Origin: Microbacterium oleivorans
Lineage (GTDB): Bacteria; Actinomycetota; Actinomycetes; Actinomycetales; Microbacteriaceae
Direction of reading: 5' to 3'
Length of the DNA: 64,000 nt
NCBI RefSeq assembly: GCF_001644225.1
Contig: NZ_LSTV01000001.1
Coordinates: forward strand, 434,001 to 498,000
Shown one piece after another: positions 8,236 to 17,092 of the stretch. The notes under the pieces were generated by a model. It had not been told where the DNA came from. It saw nothing but the letters and a program-made list of their open reading frames with translations, and ran no database searches. How positions within the stretch are numbered: position 1 is the stretch's first letter; each line of letters opens with the position of its first letter. A program made the position numbers and the translations under genes.

Positions 8236-8670
8236 ATGGCTCGTGAGGAACGCGCCGCGTGGGTCGGACTCGTCGTCTCGCTCATCGCCATCGCGGTCTA
8301 CGCCGCGGTCGTCGCGGGGCGGGCGGCATCCACCCCCCTCCCGGAGGTCGACTGGCTCGGACCCATGCTCTGGACGATCATCGGCGGCATCGTCATCTCC
8401 ATCGTCGTCACGATCATCTGGGGTGTCGTCGCTGAGGGCGGGTCCCTCCGCGGCGAGAACGCCGCCGACGAACGCGACCGTGCGATCACGCAGATGGGCG
8501 ACCGCGTCGGTGTCGCGTTCCTGGTCATCGGCGGCGTCGTCGGCATCGCCCTCTGCGCGATCGACGCCGCCCCGTTCTGGATCGCGAACACCCTCTATGC
8601 GGGCTTCGCCCTTTCGTCCGTCGTCGGTGGCATAGCCCGCGTCGTCGCCTACCGCCGCGGGCTCGTCTGA
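8236..8670 (+). CDS. Four-helix integral membrane protein of unknown function
   Basis: A 144-residue protein with four predicted membrane segments (around residues 8-29, 44-66, 90-112 and 115-136) and a charged cytoplasmic stretch [18 protein letters not shown] between helices 2 and 3. The overall pattern, and the partner gene, resembles small DUF2178-like membrane proteins that are encoded with a YozG-type HTH regulator. That assignment is from general resemblance only. It overlaps the next gene by one base (TGATGG), so the two are co-translated. Confidence 0.7.
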   Translation: MAREERAAWVGLVVSLIAIAVYAAVVAGRAASTPLPEVDWLGPMLWTIIGGIVISIVVTIIWGVVAEGGSLRGENAADERDRAITQMGDRVGVAFLVIGGVVGIALCAIDAAPFWIANTLYAGFALSSVVGGIARVVAYRRGLV

Positions 8671-8885
8671 TGGTCAAGCCCACACGCGTCACGAACGCCA
8701 TCCGCGAGCTGCGCACCGACCGCGGGCTCACCCAGGCCGACCTCGCCGGCGCCGTCGGCGTGACCCGCCAGACCCTCATCGCCATCGAACAGGGCAAGTA
8801 CTCGCCCTCGCTCGAGATGGCCTTCCAGATCGTCCGCGTCCTCGACGTCCCCTTCGACGCGGCCTTCCAGTACCCGAAGGACTGA
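8670..8885 (+). CDS. Small XRE-family HTH regulator (YozG-like)
   Basis: At 71 residues this is almost nothing but a helix-turn-helix: [46 protein letters not shown]. The [16 protein letters not shown] recognition region is typical of stand-alone YozG-like repressors partnered with a membrane protein. It probably binds the 20-bp dyad at 8204-8223. Its membrane partner is encoded immediately upstream and may control its activity (inference). Confidence 0.85.
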   Translation: MVKPTRVTNAIRELRTDRGLTQADLAGAVGVTRQTLIAIEQGKYSPSLEMAFQIVRVLDVPFDAAFQYPKD

Positions 8886-8888
8886 TCC

Positions 8889-9872
8889 ATGACCGACACC
8901 ATGACCGTCTGGCGCCAGCGCCGCTACGGTTCCGCCGACGCCGTCCGCCCCGAGACCGTCCCGGTCCCCGCAGCGCGCGCCGGGGAGGTCCTGCTACAGA
9001 CGGATGCCGTCGCCCTCAACTCCGGCGACATCCACCTCATGCGCGGTGAGCCGGGACTCGTCCGCGTCGCGCTCGGCCTCCGCGGACCGCGCATCCGCGG
9101 CCGCGGCATGGACGTCGCCGGCACCGTGCTCGCCGTCGGCGACGGCGTCACCGAGTTCGCCGTCGGCGACGCCGTCGTGGGGTCGGGGCGCGAGACCCTC
9201 GCCGACCGCGTCGTCGTCCCGGCGAAGCGCCTCACCCGCCTGCCCGAGACGGTCGCGCCCGCGATCGCTGCGACCCTGCCCATCGCCGGCAACACCGCCG
9301 TGCAGACCCTCGACGCCTGCCGCCTCGGCTCGGGCGCGCGCGTCCTCATCGCAGGAGCGGGCGGCGGCGTCGGCACCTTCCTCGTGCAGCTCGCCGCCGA
9401 CCGCGGCGCCGAGGTGTGGGCGACGTGCGGGGAGCGCGCGCGACCCGTGCTCGAGCGGCTCGGAGCCGCTCGGACGTTCGACTACCGCGCGCTCGAACTC
9501 AGCGACCTGCCCCGCGGCAGGTTCGACGCCGTCGTCGACATCGCCGGCGAGCCGCCCCTCACGGTCCTCCGGGACCTGCTCGCCCCCGGCGGCACCGCTG
9601 CCCTGGTCGGCGGCGACGGGCATCCCTTCTTCGGACCCTTCGGACGCATCCTGCGCTCCGCCGTCACCCGCGGGCGGTTCCGCCCGATCACCGCCGTCAC
9701 CCGTACCGAGACGACGGCGCAGCTGGTCGAGCTCGCGGCATCCGCGCGTCTCACCCCGCACCTCGAGCGCACCTTCCCGCTCTCGCAGGCCGGCGCCGCC
9801 CTCGCCTACGTCGAGGCGGGCCGCACCGTGGGCAAGGTCGTGGTCGTCCGCGACGGACTGCTCGACGTCTGA
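8889..9872 (+). CDS. Zinc-independent alcohol dehydrogenase/quinone oxidoreductase family (MDR)
   Basis: A 327-residue medium-chain dehydrogenase/reductase. The N-terminal GroES-like fold is followed by a Rossmann domain with AGAGGGVGTFLVQLA (NADPH-binding AxxGxxG type) and a typical C-terminus (GRTVGKVVVV). No catalytic zinc ligand Cys at the usual place is seen, which fits quinone-oxidoreductase-like enzymes. It begins 3 bp after the HTH gene, so it is the third gene of that operon and may protect against reactive quinones or enones (inference). Confidence 0.82.
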   Translation: MTDTMTVWRQRRYGSADAVRPETVPVPAARAGEVLLQTDAVALNSGDIHLMRGEPGLVRVALGLRGPRIRGRGMDVAGTVLAVGDGVTEFAVGDAVVGSGRETLADRVVVPAKRLTRLPETVAPAIAATLPIAGNTAVQTLDACRLGSGARVLIAGAGGGVGTFLVQLAADRGAEVWATCGERARPVLERLGAARTFDYRALELSDLPRGRFDAVVDIAGEPPLTVLRDLLAPGGTAALVGGDGHPFFGPFGRILRSAVTRGRFRPITAVTRTETTAQLVELAASARLTPHLERTFPLSQAGAALAYVEAGRTVGKVVVVRDGLLDV

Positions 9873-9913
9873 CGCCGGGTTCGGGGACGAGGCCGTGCCT
9901 CAGATCCCGGCGT
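9872..9913. terminator. Nested hairpin between convergent genes
   Basis: ACGCCGGG at 9872-9879 pairs with CCCGGCGT at 9906-9913, and inside the loop GAGGC-CGT-GCCTC forms a second small stem. It lies between the convergent oxidoreductase and the leucine-rich protein gene and overlaps the end of the latter. No U-tract. Confidence 0.45.
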
Positions 9914-11696
9914 ATCGCGCGATGTAGTCGTCGTCGGGGGTCGATGACCGGCGTCGGACTGTGAACGCTCGCCCGAAACCGGTGTCCCAGTCCATCCACG
10001 TCGTCGACAGTTCAGGGCCGGCGATCACCGACCCACCGAAGGACAGAACCGCCGACTCGGCCGCGGCCTCCCAGAGGTGCTCCTCGATCCCGGCGGTGTC
10101 GAAGGCGACGAGCCGCTCACGGTCGGCACCGTCGACTCTCACCACGGCGCGTGCACTGGTGAGAATGGGGTACCGCCGATCGCTTTCGTCGAAGAGTTCC
10201 GACATCTCATCTTCGTCCTGTGAGCGTCGGATCTCGGAAGAGAACGCCGTGATGATCTCGATCGATTCGCTCTTGTGCCGCAGTATGCCCTGACCCAGGT
10301 GGACGACGACGGCGGCCATGTCCAGATTGGCCGGTCGTGTCCACGACGCCGGGTCCGCAAGACAGGTCTCGAAGTTGTCGCGCCCTCGTCCGATCAAGGA
10401 CCCCACGACGGCGAGTTCCTCTCCGTGAAGTGTCCGGTCCGACGCGATGATCGCTCGCGCAGCGGGCAGCGCCCGCGCCGCAAGCAGACCCAGAGTTTGC
10501 GTCCAACGCAGGACGAAGTCCTCGCCGCGCGCGGCCAGTTCACGTTCGAAACGGCGATGCTTCCGGACACCGTCGAAGCGCCCGTCGAAAACTTCGAGAC
10601 GAGGCCAGAACTCCTCATCCGGCAGCGGCTCCACATCCCTGACGTCGAGGGTCTTCGGACGGGCTCTCGGCGCCCACCTGTCTGCGTTGCCGGCGAACCA
10701 TCCGTCGATGTCGTCCCGGGCTGCACGCGGGATCGGAGTGTCCCAGAGGAGGAGGGGGCCGGCGGCATCGCCGGCGAACGCGCACTGGTCGATGAGACGC
10801 TCGACCTGTGGTGGCGTCTTCGTGTCGAGGGAGGGCGAGGTCACCCGGATCCAGAAGTGCTCTGATCGCGTGCGCGCCGTGCGAGTGAACGTCCGGTACG
10901 CCATGCCCGAGATGGGACCACGGAGCGACTCGTCGGGCTCCGCAGTCTCGTCGAACACAAAATCCCGGAAGTCCGACAAATGCCACGGGTCAGGGTCGTA
11001 CGCGTCCGCGGCCGCGGCGCGCGTGCGCGCGAGTCCTGGCAGGGATTCTTCGAGGTCAGCCATCGACGGATACATCCCGCGGTGTTCGCGCAGTTCGATC
11101 TCGTCCACGTCGCCCATCGACAGGAGCGGCGTGAAATCGTTGCTCACGACCCCCGGTTCCCACGCGAAGGAGCGCAGATCACGCAGGTGGCGAACGAACT
11201 CGAGGGAGTCGGCGCTCGTCCTGCCGTCCGTCGCTACACCGACCTGCAGATCTCGCAAGCCCGTCAGGGTGCCGATCGGGGCGTAGTCCCGGAGCCCCGC
11301 GGCCCCCTCCACTCGCAACGTCTGGAGACGACCGAGCGCCATCAGCGGTCGAAGATCAGTGAGCGACGTCGCCCAGCCGATGGAGAGCGTCTCGAGCTGC
11401 CGCAACGCCCCGATCACGGACAGATCCATGTAGCGGCCCCGCTCGACGCGCAGGTCGACAACGTTCGTCTGGGCCGACAGAGCCCTGATCATGCGGTCGT
11501 TCGACCACCCCGCGAGGTGCAGCTGCACGATGGGGCGTGGCGTCCGGAGGAAGGTTATCCATTCCTCGAGCACAGCGAGCTGCTCCGTGCGCGTGCCCGT
11601 GCTCGACCACATGATGATCGACACGCGATCCTGTCCTGCATATTCGTGGGGGCGCTCGAGACACGGGACGTCATCGTCGAGAGTCCAATCGTGCAC
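9900..11696 (-). CDS. Orphan 598-aa protein with an N-terminal leucine-rich-repeat-like region
   Basis: I do not recognise this protein as a whole. Residues about 75-170 contain four or five repeats of roughly 23 residues of LRR type, e.g. IGALRQLETLSIGWATSLTDL and LMALGRLQTLRVEGAAGLRDY. The middle (about 230-330) has several Trp and acidic residues. The C-terminal half is alpha-rich, with no catalytic motif I can name. No signal peptide or membrane helix is evident, so it is probably cytosolic. It starts with GTG, preceded by TAGGCT 6 nt upstream, which suggests a leaderless mRNA. It appears lower in GC than its neighbours and lacks the GGATGCC word, consistent with later acquisition. It may be a protein-interaction or toxin-like orphan, but no function is assigned. 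Confidence 0.6.
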   Translation of the reverse strand: MHDWTLDDDVPCLERPHEYAGQDRVSIIMWSSTGTRTEQLAVLEEWITFLRTPRPIVQLHLAGWSNDRMIRALSAQTNVVDLRVERGRYMDLSVIGALRQLETLSIGWATSLTDLRPLMALGRLQTLRVEGAAGLRDYAPIGTLTGLRDLQVGVATDGRTSADSLEFVRHLRDLRSFAWEPGVVSNDFTPLLSMGDVDEIELREHRGMYPSMADLEESLPGLARTRAAAADAYDPDPWHLSDFRDFVFDETAEPDESLRGPISGMAYRTFTRTARTRSEHFWIRVTSPSLDTKTPPQVERLIDQCAFAGDAAGPLLLWDTPIPRAARDDIDGWFAGNADRWAPRARPKTLDVRDVEPLPDEEFWPRLEVFDGRFDGVRKHRRFERELAARGEDFVLRWTQTLGLLAARALPAARAIIASDRTLHGEELAVVGSLIGRGRDNFETCLADPASWTRPANLDMAAVVVHLGQGILRHKSESIEIITAFSSEIRRSQDEDEMSELFDESDRRYPILTSARAVVRVDGADRERLVAFDTAGIEEHLWEAAAESAVLSFGGSVIAGPELSTTWMDWDTGFGRAFTVRRRSSTPDDDYIARYAGI

Positions 11697-11702
11697 ATCG
11701 CG

Positions 11703-11708
11703 AGCCTA
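11703..11708 (-). promoter_or_regulatory. -10-like hexamer TAGGCT, leaderless start
   Basis: Read on the minus strand, TAGGCT ends 6 nt before the GTG start at 11696 of the leucine-rich protein. No Shine-Dalgarno is seen. Confidence 0.4.
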
Positions 11709-11744
11709 GGGTGCGCCGCGCGCACAATGCAGCAGGATGGCGGG

Positions 11745-12761
11745 ATGCCTCTCCTCCCCGCACCCCGCCTGATCGACCCCGCCGCCGTCCCCGCCCTGCG
11801 GTGGGGCGTGATCGGCACCGGCATCGCCGACCGGTTCGTGCACGCCCTCCACGCCCACACCGGGCAGCGCGCGGTCGCCGTCACCGCGCGGGATGCCGAC
11901 AAGACCCGCGCGTTCGCCGACGCCCACGGAATCGGCCGCGTGCACCGGTCGGTCGCGGACCTGGTCGGCGACCCCGAGGTCGACGTCGTCTACGTCGCCA
12001 CCCCGCATCCGCTCCACCGGGAGCAGGCGCTGGCGGCCATCGCGGCCGGCAAGCACGTCCTCATCGAGAAGCCGATCGCCCTCACGGCCGCCGACGCGAC
12101 CGAGATCCTGGCCGCGGGCCGTGCCGCCGGCGTCCTCGTCGCCGAGGCGATGTGGACGCGCTACCTGCCGCAGGCCGACGTCATCCGGCAGGTGCTCGCC
12201 GCCGGCACCCTCGGCGAGATCGACCTCGTCCGCGCCGACTTCGGCTCGCTCGTCCCGTTCGACCCCACCAGCCGCATGTTCGATCCCGCCCTCGGCGGCG
12301 GCGCCATGCTCGACCTCGGCGTCTACATCGTCGCGTTCGCGTCGTCCATCATCGGGCCGCCGAGCACGATCCGCTCGGTCGGCACCCTCGCTCCCACCGG
12401 TGTCGACGACAGCGCGACGATCGCCCTGAAGACGGATGCCGGGGCGCAGGCCGCGCTCACGACCACCTTCGGCGCGGTCACCCCCGTCGAGGCGACGGTG
12501 TTCGGCTCACGGGGACGGCTCGACGTCCTCGCGCCGTTCTACGGCCCCACCGGTCTGCGGCTGCAGCTGCACGGTGCCGACGAGGAGGTGTGGCACGACG
12601 ACGCGCTCCCCACCGTCCACGACGGCCTCGGCTACCAGGCCACGGCCTTCGCCTCATTCGTCGGTGCGGGGCTCGTCGAATCGCCGCTGCACCCTCATGA
12701 CGAGGTCGTCTCGGTGCTCGCGACGATCGACGAGGTGCGCCGGCAGATCGCCGCCGACTGA
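11745..12761 (+). CDS. Gfo/Idh/MocA-family NAD(P)-dependent oxidoreductase
   Basis: A 338-residue oxidoreductase with a Rossmann N-terminus (WGVIGTGIADRF, residues about 20-31), the family motif EKPIALTAADATEI (Lys of EKP in the active site) and a C-terminal alpha/beta dimerisation domain. Family members oxidise or reduce sugar, inositol or dihydrodiol substrates. The ATG at 11745 is preferred over an in-frame ATG at 11727 because AGGA lies 8-11 nt upstream of it and the protein then starts at the family-typical place. The neighbours give no pathway. Confidence 0.88.
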   Translation: MPLLPAPRLIDPAAVPALRWGVIGTGIADRFVHALHAHTGQRAVAVTARDADKTRAFADAHGIGRVHRSVADLVGDPEVDVVYVATPHPLHREQALAAIAAGKHVLIEKPIALTAADATEILAAGRAAGVLVAEAMWTRYLPQADVIRQVLAAGTLGEIDLVRADFGSLVPFDPTSRMFDPALGGGAMLDLGVYIVAFASSIIGPPSTIRSVGTLAPTGVDDSATIALKTDAGAQAALTTTFGAVTPVEATVFGSRGRLDVLAPFYGPTGLRLQLHGADEEVWHDDALPTVHDGLGYQATAFASFVGAGLVESPLHPHDEVVSVLATIDEVRRQIAAD

Positions 12762-12772
12762 CCGGTCGGGGT

Positions 12773-12778
12773 TAGCCT
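12773..12778 (+). promoter_or_regulatory. -10-like hexamer TAGCCT, leaderless start
   Basis: TAGCCT ends 8 nt before the ATG of the Dabb gene at 12787; no Shine-Dalgarno is visible. Confidence 0.4.
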
Positions 12779-12786
12779 TGGTCACC

Positions 12787-13086
12787 ATGACCATTCAGCA
12801 CACCGTCGTGTTCGCGCTGCACCACGCCGAGGGCTCCTCGGAGGAGAAGACGTTCCTGACGGACGCCCAGCGGTCGCTGTCGGCGATCCCCGGCGTGCAG
12901 CAGTTCCGCATCAACCGTCAGGTCAGCGACAAGAGCGACCTGCGCTGGCAGTTCACGATGCTCTTCGACGACCAGGCCGCCTACGACGCGTACAACGAGC
13001 ACCCCGACCACGTCGCGTTCGTCGAGAGCCGCTGGCAGCACGAGGTGCGCGACTTCCAGGAATACGACTTCGTCGCCGGCGACTGA
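12787..13086 (+). CDS. Dabb-family (stress-responsive alpha/beta barrel) protein
   Basis: A 99-residue single-domain protein with the dimeric ferredoxin-like Dabb fold. Signs are the N-terminal IQHTVVFALHH strand with its conserved His, and the C-terminal YNEHPDHVAFVESRW block. Members are small dimeric cytosolic proteins, some with enzymatic roles such as polyketide cyclisation, most with unknown roles in stress. It has its own leaderless-type promoter. Its stop lies 6 bp from the convergent old yellow enzyme gene. Confidence 0.85.
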   Translation: MTIQHTVVFALHHAEGSSEEKTFLTDAQRSLSAIPGVQQFRINRQVSDKSDLRWQFTMLFDDQAAYDAYNEHPDHVAFVESRWQHEVRDFQEYDFVAGD

Positions 13087-13092
13087 CCGGGC

Positions 13093-14181
13093 TCAGCGCT
13101 CCGCGCGCACCTCGGCGAGCGACGGGTAGTCGGTGTAGCCGGCGGCCCCACCCGTGTAGAAGAACTCCGGACGCGGCTCGTTGAGCTCGGCGCGCTGCTC
13201 CCACCGCAGCGGCAGGTCGGGGTTGGCGATCGCCGGGCGACCCACGGCCACGGCGTCGGCCCAGCCCTCGAGCACGAGCTCCTCGGCCTCCTCACGCGTC
13301 GTGACCGTGCCGAAGCCGGAGTTCACGATCGACGGTGCGGCCGCCTCGTGCCGGATCCGCTGGACGATCGTGCTCTTCGGGTCGGCGTGCAGCAGGTCGA
13401 CGAACGCGAGCCCGAGCGGAGCCAGGCCCTGCGCGAGCGCGGTGTACGTCGCGAGCGCGTCGGCGTCCTCGGTCTCCAGGACCCCGGGGATCTGGTGCTG
13501 CGGGGAGAGACGGATGCCGGTGCGCCCCGCACCGACCGCGTCGGCGACCGCACGGGTCACCTCGACGGCGAAACGTGCGCGGTTCTCCGGGGACCCGCCG
13601 TAGACGTCGTCGCGGACGTTCGACTCGGGGGAGAGGAACTGGTGCACGAGGTAGCTGTTCGCGCCGTGGACCTCGACACCGTCGAGCCCCGCGGCGATCG
13701 CGTTGCGCGCCGCCTGGACGAACTGCTCGACAACCTCGGCGACCTCCGCCGTGCTCAGCTCATGGGGGACCGGTAGGGCGACCTTGCCGTCCTGTGTGCG
13801 CCCCTCGCCGGGCGAGGCGATCGCGCTCGGGCCGACGACACGGTCGACGCCCGAGATCGCAGGGTGCGACACGCGGCCGCCGTGCATGAGCTGCATGACG
13901 ATCGTGCCCCCCTCGGCGTGCACGGCCTCGGCGACGCGGCGCCAGCCTTCGATCTGCTCGGGCGTCTCGATGCCGGGCTGGCCGAGGTACGACATCCCCT
14001 CGCGCACCGGCCACGTGCCCTCCGTCACGATGAGTCCCATGCCCGCGCGCTGGCGGTAGTACTCGACCATGTCGTCGGTCGGGACGCCGTCGTCGCCCGC
14101 ACGCGTGCGGGTCAGCGGCGCCATGACGACGCGGTTGGACAGGTCCAGATCACCGAAGACAGCGGATTCGTACAGGCTCAT
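13093..14181 (-). CDS. Old yellow enzyme-type flavin alkene reductase
   Basis: A 362-residue FMN-dependent NADH:flavin oxidoreductase of the TIM-barrel OYE family. NRVVMAPLTRTRA near residue 17 and VHGANSYLVHQFLSPESN (His and Asn that bind the carbonyl of enone substrates) are visible. FMN phosphate binding is indicated by VNSGFGTVT and DAVAVGRPAIANPDLP. Family members reduce activated C=C bonds and detoxify electrophiles. The ATG at 14181 (MSLYESAVFG) gives the family-typical N-terminus. It is divergent from the first SARP-type regulator, and the shared intergenic region carries the ATTGCAC repeats, so it may belong to their regulon. Confidence 0.9.
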   Translation of the reverse strand: MSLYESAVFGDLDLSNRVVMAPLTRTRAGDDGVPTDDMVEYYRQRAGMGLIVTEGTWPVREGMSYLGQPGIETPEQIEGWRRVAEAVHAEGGTIVMQLMHGGRVSHPAISGVDRVVGPSAIASPGEGRTQDGKVALPVPHELSTAEVAEVVEQFVQAARNAIAAGLDGVEVHGANSYLVHQFLSPESNVRDDVYGGSPENRARFAVEVTRAVADAVGAGRTGIRLSPQHQIPGVLETEDADALATYTALAQGLAPLGLAFVDLLHADPKSTIVQRIRHEAAAPSIVNSGFGTVTTREEAEELVLEGWADAVAVGRPAIANPDLPLRWEQRAELNEPRPEFFYTGGAAGYTDYPSLAEVRAER

Positions 14182-14223
14182 GCTGAGGGGGAACGACGCG
14201 GGCCGACCGACGTATTCCACGAG

Positions 14224-14241
14224 ATTGCACCGACATTGCAC
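14224..14241 (+). promoter_or_regulatory. SARP-box-like direct repeat ATTGCAC-N4-ATTGCAC
   Basis: Two identical heptamers at 14224-14230 and 14235-14241 have an 11-bp period; a degenerate copy ATTCCAC lies at 14214-14220. SARP proteins are known to bind heptamer repeats of this period. The same repeat occurs at 19817-19834. A TANNNT hexamer (TATCGT, 14279) begins 38 bp after the last repeat base, the same spacing as at the second site. The site lies between the OYE gene and the first SARP-type gene. Confidence 0.65.
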
Positions 14242-14320
14242 GCGGTCGACGGGCGGCGGATGCCTCGTGTCGGGGTCATATCGTCGCGAGTGGGCGCTAT
14301 TACGCGACGAGAGGGAGCCG

Positions 14321-17089
14321 ATGGACCTGGAGATCGACCTGCTGGGGCCGCTACGCGTCCGCGCCGACGGGCGGGACGTCCCGCTGGGAGGCGACCATCC
14401 CAAGGCGATCCTCGCCCGACTGGCGACGACACCGGGCGAGCCCGTTCCGACACACGAGCTCATCGCCTCGGTCTGGACCGACCCACCCCCTGCCGTGGTC
14501 TCCACACTGCGTGCCCACGTCTCGCGCATGCGCCTGAACGGCCTTCGTGATGCGATCGTCGGTGAGCGCGGCGGATACCTGCTCGACGCCTCCGTCGACG
14601 ACGTCGATCTCCTCCGTTGTCGGCGCGCGGTGACCCAGGCCCCCACCGATGACGCCGCTCGACTGCGGACCCTCATCGCCGCCACCGCGGAGCTGGCACG
14701 CACACCCCTGCCCGGGTTGGAGCACCATCCTCACGTCGAACGCCTGCAGCGCGAGGTGACCGACGAGCGCGCCTTCCTCGAGGAGGAGCTCGGCGACCTC
14801 GCCCTCCGACTCGGCGATGTGGGGCTCGCGACGGCCGTCCTCTCGGACACGACGACCCGGCATCCGCTGCGCGAGCGCCCCGTTCGGACGCTCGCGACGG
14901 CGCTGGCACGGGCCGGCCGGACGTCGGACGCCGTCGCGGTCATCGACGCACTGCGCGACCGGCTGCAGGAGCACGGCGGGATCCGGCTGTCCAGCCGGCT
15001 CGACGAGTTGCGCGCAGCCGTCATCCGCTTCGATCCCGCGGTCGTCTCGCCCCTGGCCGCCCCGGCTCCCGCCGTCCGAAGAGTGGGGATCGCCATCCCG
15101 CTGACTCGCTTCGTCGGACGGTCCGTGGACCTCGCGCGGCTCGCGCGCCTCGCGCACACCGACCGGCTCGTCACACTGGTGGGGCCGGCGGGTGTCGGCA
15201 AGACCCGCCTCGCCGTCGAAGCGGCCCGCCGTTCAGGGGTGGACCGGGAGCAGTACATGGTGGATCTCGCCGACATCGCCGAGCCCGACGGCGTCATCGG
15301 AGCGATCGCGACGGTCGTGCGCGCGCCGGAGGCATCGGTCGACGCCATCGTCCGGCGCCTCCACGGCGCAGGTGCCCTCCTCCTGCTCGACAACGCGGAC
15401 CTCGTCATCGGCGCGCTGTCTGTCGTGATCGACGCCGTCCTGACTGATCCGGACGGTGCGAGGGTCGTGGTGACCAGTCGGGAGGCGCTGCGCGCCCCCG
15501 GTGAGCGCACCGTCGTCATCCGTCCTCTCGCGGGTGACCATGCCGACGAGGCGTGGCAGCTCTTCGAGCAACGGGCGGTCGACGCCCGCGGCGGACGTCC
15601 CTTCGCCGAGGATGAGCAGCTCCCCGCCCGCGCTCTGTGCGACTCGCTCGACGGGCTGCCGCTGGCGATCGAACTAGCCACCGCCCGCCTCGACGTCCTG
15701 GGCATCGAGGAGGTGCGGGCGGGCCTCGGCGCGGTCCCGGGGCTTCCTGGCAGGCACTCGAGCCTGCAGTCGGCGATCGAGTGGACCGTCGCACTGCTCG
15801 ACTCCGCCGACCGCGCCGGGTTGCACGCGGTCGCACGCTTCGCCGGACCTTTCACCGTCGAGGCGGTCGCAGGGATCATGCGGATGCGGCCGGCCGAGGC
15901 CGACTCCCTCGTCGACCGGCTCGTCTCCCGGTCTCTCGTCGCGGCAGACCGCACCGCCACGGGACGGCGCCGTTTCCGTGTCCTCGAGGCCATGAAGGAG
16001 GCCCTGACGCCACAGGACGACCCCGAGCTCGCCTCGGCGTGGCACGAGGCGCACCGGGGATGGTTCTCGGACCTCGCGTACCGCGCAGCCCCCACACTGC
16101 GCGCATTCGAGGGGCGCGACACCGCTGCGATCCTCGACGGCTTCCAGGCCGACCTTGACCTCGCTCACGCGCACAACCTCGCGGCCGGCGACCGCCTCGG
16201 CGCCGTCCGACTCGCCGGCGGGCTCGCCCACCATCGATACCTCCGCGGGCGGCTGGCCGAGGGGCGCCGGTGGATCGACGAAGCGTTGGCGCTGGCCGGC
16301 GAGTCCGACGCCGGCGCCGACGCACTGGCGAACATCGAGCTCGCCAACCTCGCCTATCAGCTCGGCGACGCGCCCGCCGCGTTCACGGCCATCGCCGACG
16401 CGCTGCGCCTCGCGATCGCGGCGGACGACGCATCCGTCCAGATGGTCGCCCTCAGTCGCGCCGGGTACGGACGCTCCCTCTTCGGCGACGTCCAGACCGG
16501 TGCGGGCCTGCTCGCGCAGGCCGCCACCCTGCACGAGCGGGCCGCCCCGTGGGCGGTCAGCGAGTACCGCATGTCGCACGGTCAGGTCCTGCGGTCGGAG
16601 GGACGCCTCGACGATGCCCTGCGCGAACTCACCGAGGCGCACCGCGTCGCCGCATCCATCGGATACACCTGGATGGTCACGTCCGCCTCGTACGTCGTGG
16701 TGAAGACGCTCATCGACGCCCGGCGCCCCCGCGACGCGGTCGCGGTGGGGCGGACGGCGGTGCTGACCGCACGGGCCGACGAGGATGCCGCCGGTGCGCT
16801 CGCCGTACTCCACGCGCTCGCCGCCGCCGCAGCGGCCGTCGAGCGGCACGAGGAGGGCGCCATGCTCCTCGGCGCCGTCGACGAACTCGGACTTCGCTAC
16901 GATTACTCGACCATGACCGCCGAGGGTGAGGATGCCGCCCGGCTGCGCGCCCTCGTCTCGGCGGGCCTGCGAGCCGACGAGTTCACGCGCGCCGTGACCG
17001 CGGGGCGCCGGATGGACTGGGACGCCGTCGTCGCGATCATCGACCGGCTGCCGGGAGTGAGGCCGGCTGTGTCGATGTCGGGAGGCTGA
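14321..17089 (+). CDS. AfsR/SARP-type regulator 1 with ATPase and TPR domains
   Basis: A 922-residue regulator. Residues 1-95 form an OmpR-type winged helix (DLLGPLRVRADGRDVPLGG, then STLRAHVSRMR). Residues about 96-240 look like a bacterial transcriptional activation domain of helical hairpins. A STAND/NB-ARC-like ATPase starts near 258 (IPLTRFVGRSVDL), with P-loop GPAGVGKT (about 288-295) and Walker B ALLLLDNAD. The C-terminal third is helical and TPR-like. AfsR-type proteins activate small regulons, often for secondary metabolism. GAGGGAG precedes the ATG at 14321. The next gene, 3 bp on, encodes a paralogue with the same domain order. Confidence 0.85.
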   Translation: MDLEIDLLGPLRVRADGRDVPLGGDHPKAILARLATTPGEPVPTHELIASVWTDPPPAVVSTLRAHVSRMRLNGLRDAIVGERGGYLLDASVDDVDLLRCRRAVTQAPTDDAARLRTLIAATAELARTPLPGLEHHPHVERLQREVTDERAFLEEELGDLALRLGDVGLATAVLSDTTTRHPLRERPVRTLATALARAGRTSDAVAVIDALRDRLQEHGGIRLSSRLDELRAAVIRFDPAVVSPLAAPAPAVRRVGIAIPLTRFVGRSVDLARLARLAHTDRLVTLVGPAGVGKTRLAVEAARRSGVDREQYMVDLADIAEPDGVIGAIATVVRAPEASVDAIVRRLHGAGALLLLDNADLVIGALSVVIDAVLTDPDGARVVVTSREALRAPGERTVVIRPLAGDHADEAWQLFEQRAVDARGGRPFAEDEQLPARALCDSLDGLPLAIELATARLDVLGIEEVRAGLGAVPGLPGRHSSLQSAIEWTVALLDSADRAGLHAVARFAGPFTVEAVAGIMRMRPAEADSLVDRLVSRSLVAADRTATGRRRFRVLEAMKEALTPQDDPELASAWHEAHRGWFSDLAYRAAPTLRAFEGRDTAAILDGFQADLDLAHAHNLAAGDRLGAVRLAGGLAHHRYLRGRLAEGRRWIDEALALAGESDAGADALANIELANLAYQLGDAPAAFTAIADALRLAIAADDASVQMVALSRAGYGRSLFGDVQTGAGLLAQAATLHERAAPWAVSEYRMSHGQVLRSEGRLDDALRELTEAHRVAASIGYTWMVTSASYVVVKTLIDARRPRDAVAVGRTAVLTARADEDAAGALAVLHALAAAAAAVERHEEGAMLLGAVDELGLRYDYSTMTAEGEDAARLRALVSAGLRADEFTRAVTAGRRMDWDAVVAIIDRLPGVRPAVSMSGG

Positions 17090-17092
17090 CGC

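Noticed and set aside
10980..11740. Long plus-strand frame upstream of the Gfo/Idh/MocA start
   Set aside because: It is the antisense shadow of the leucine-rich protein gene; the oxidoreductase family starts at 11745 with its own ribosome binding site.
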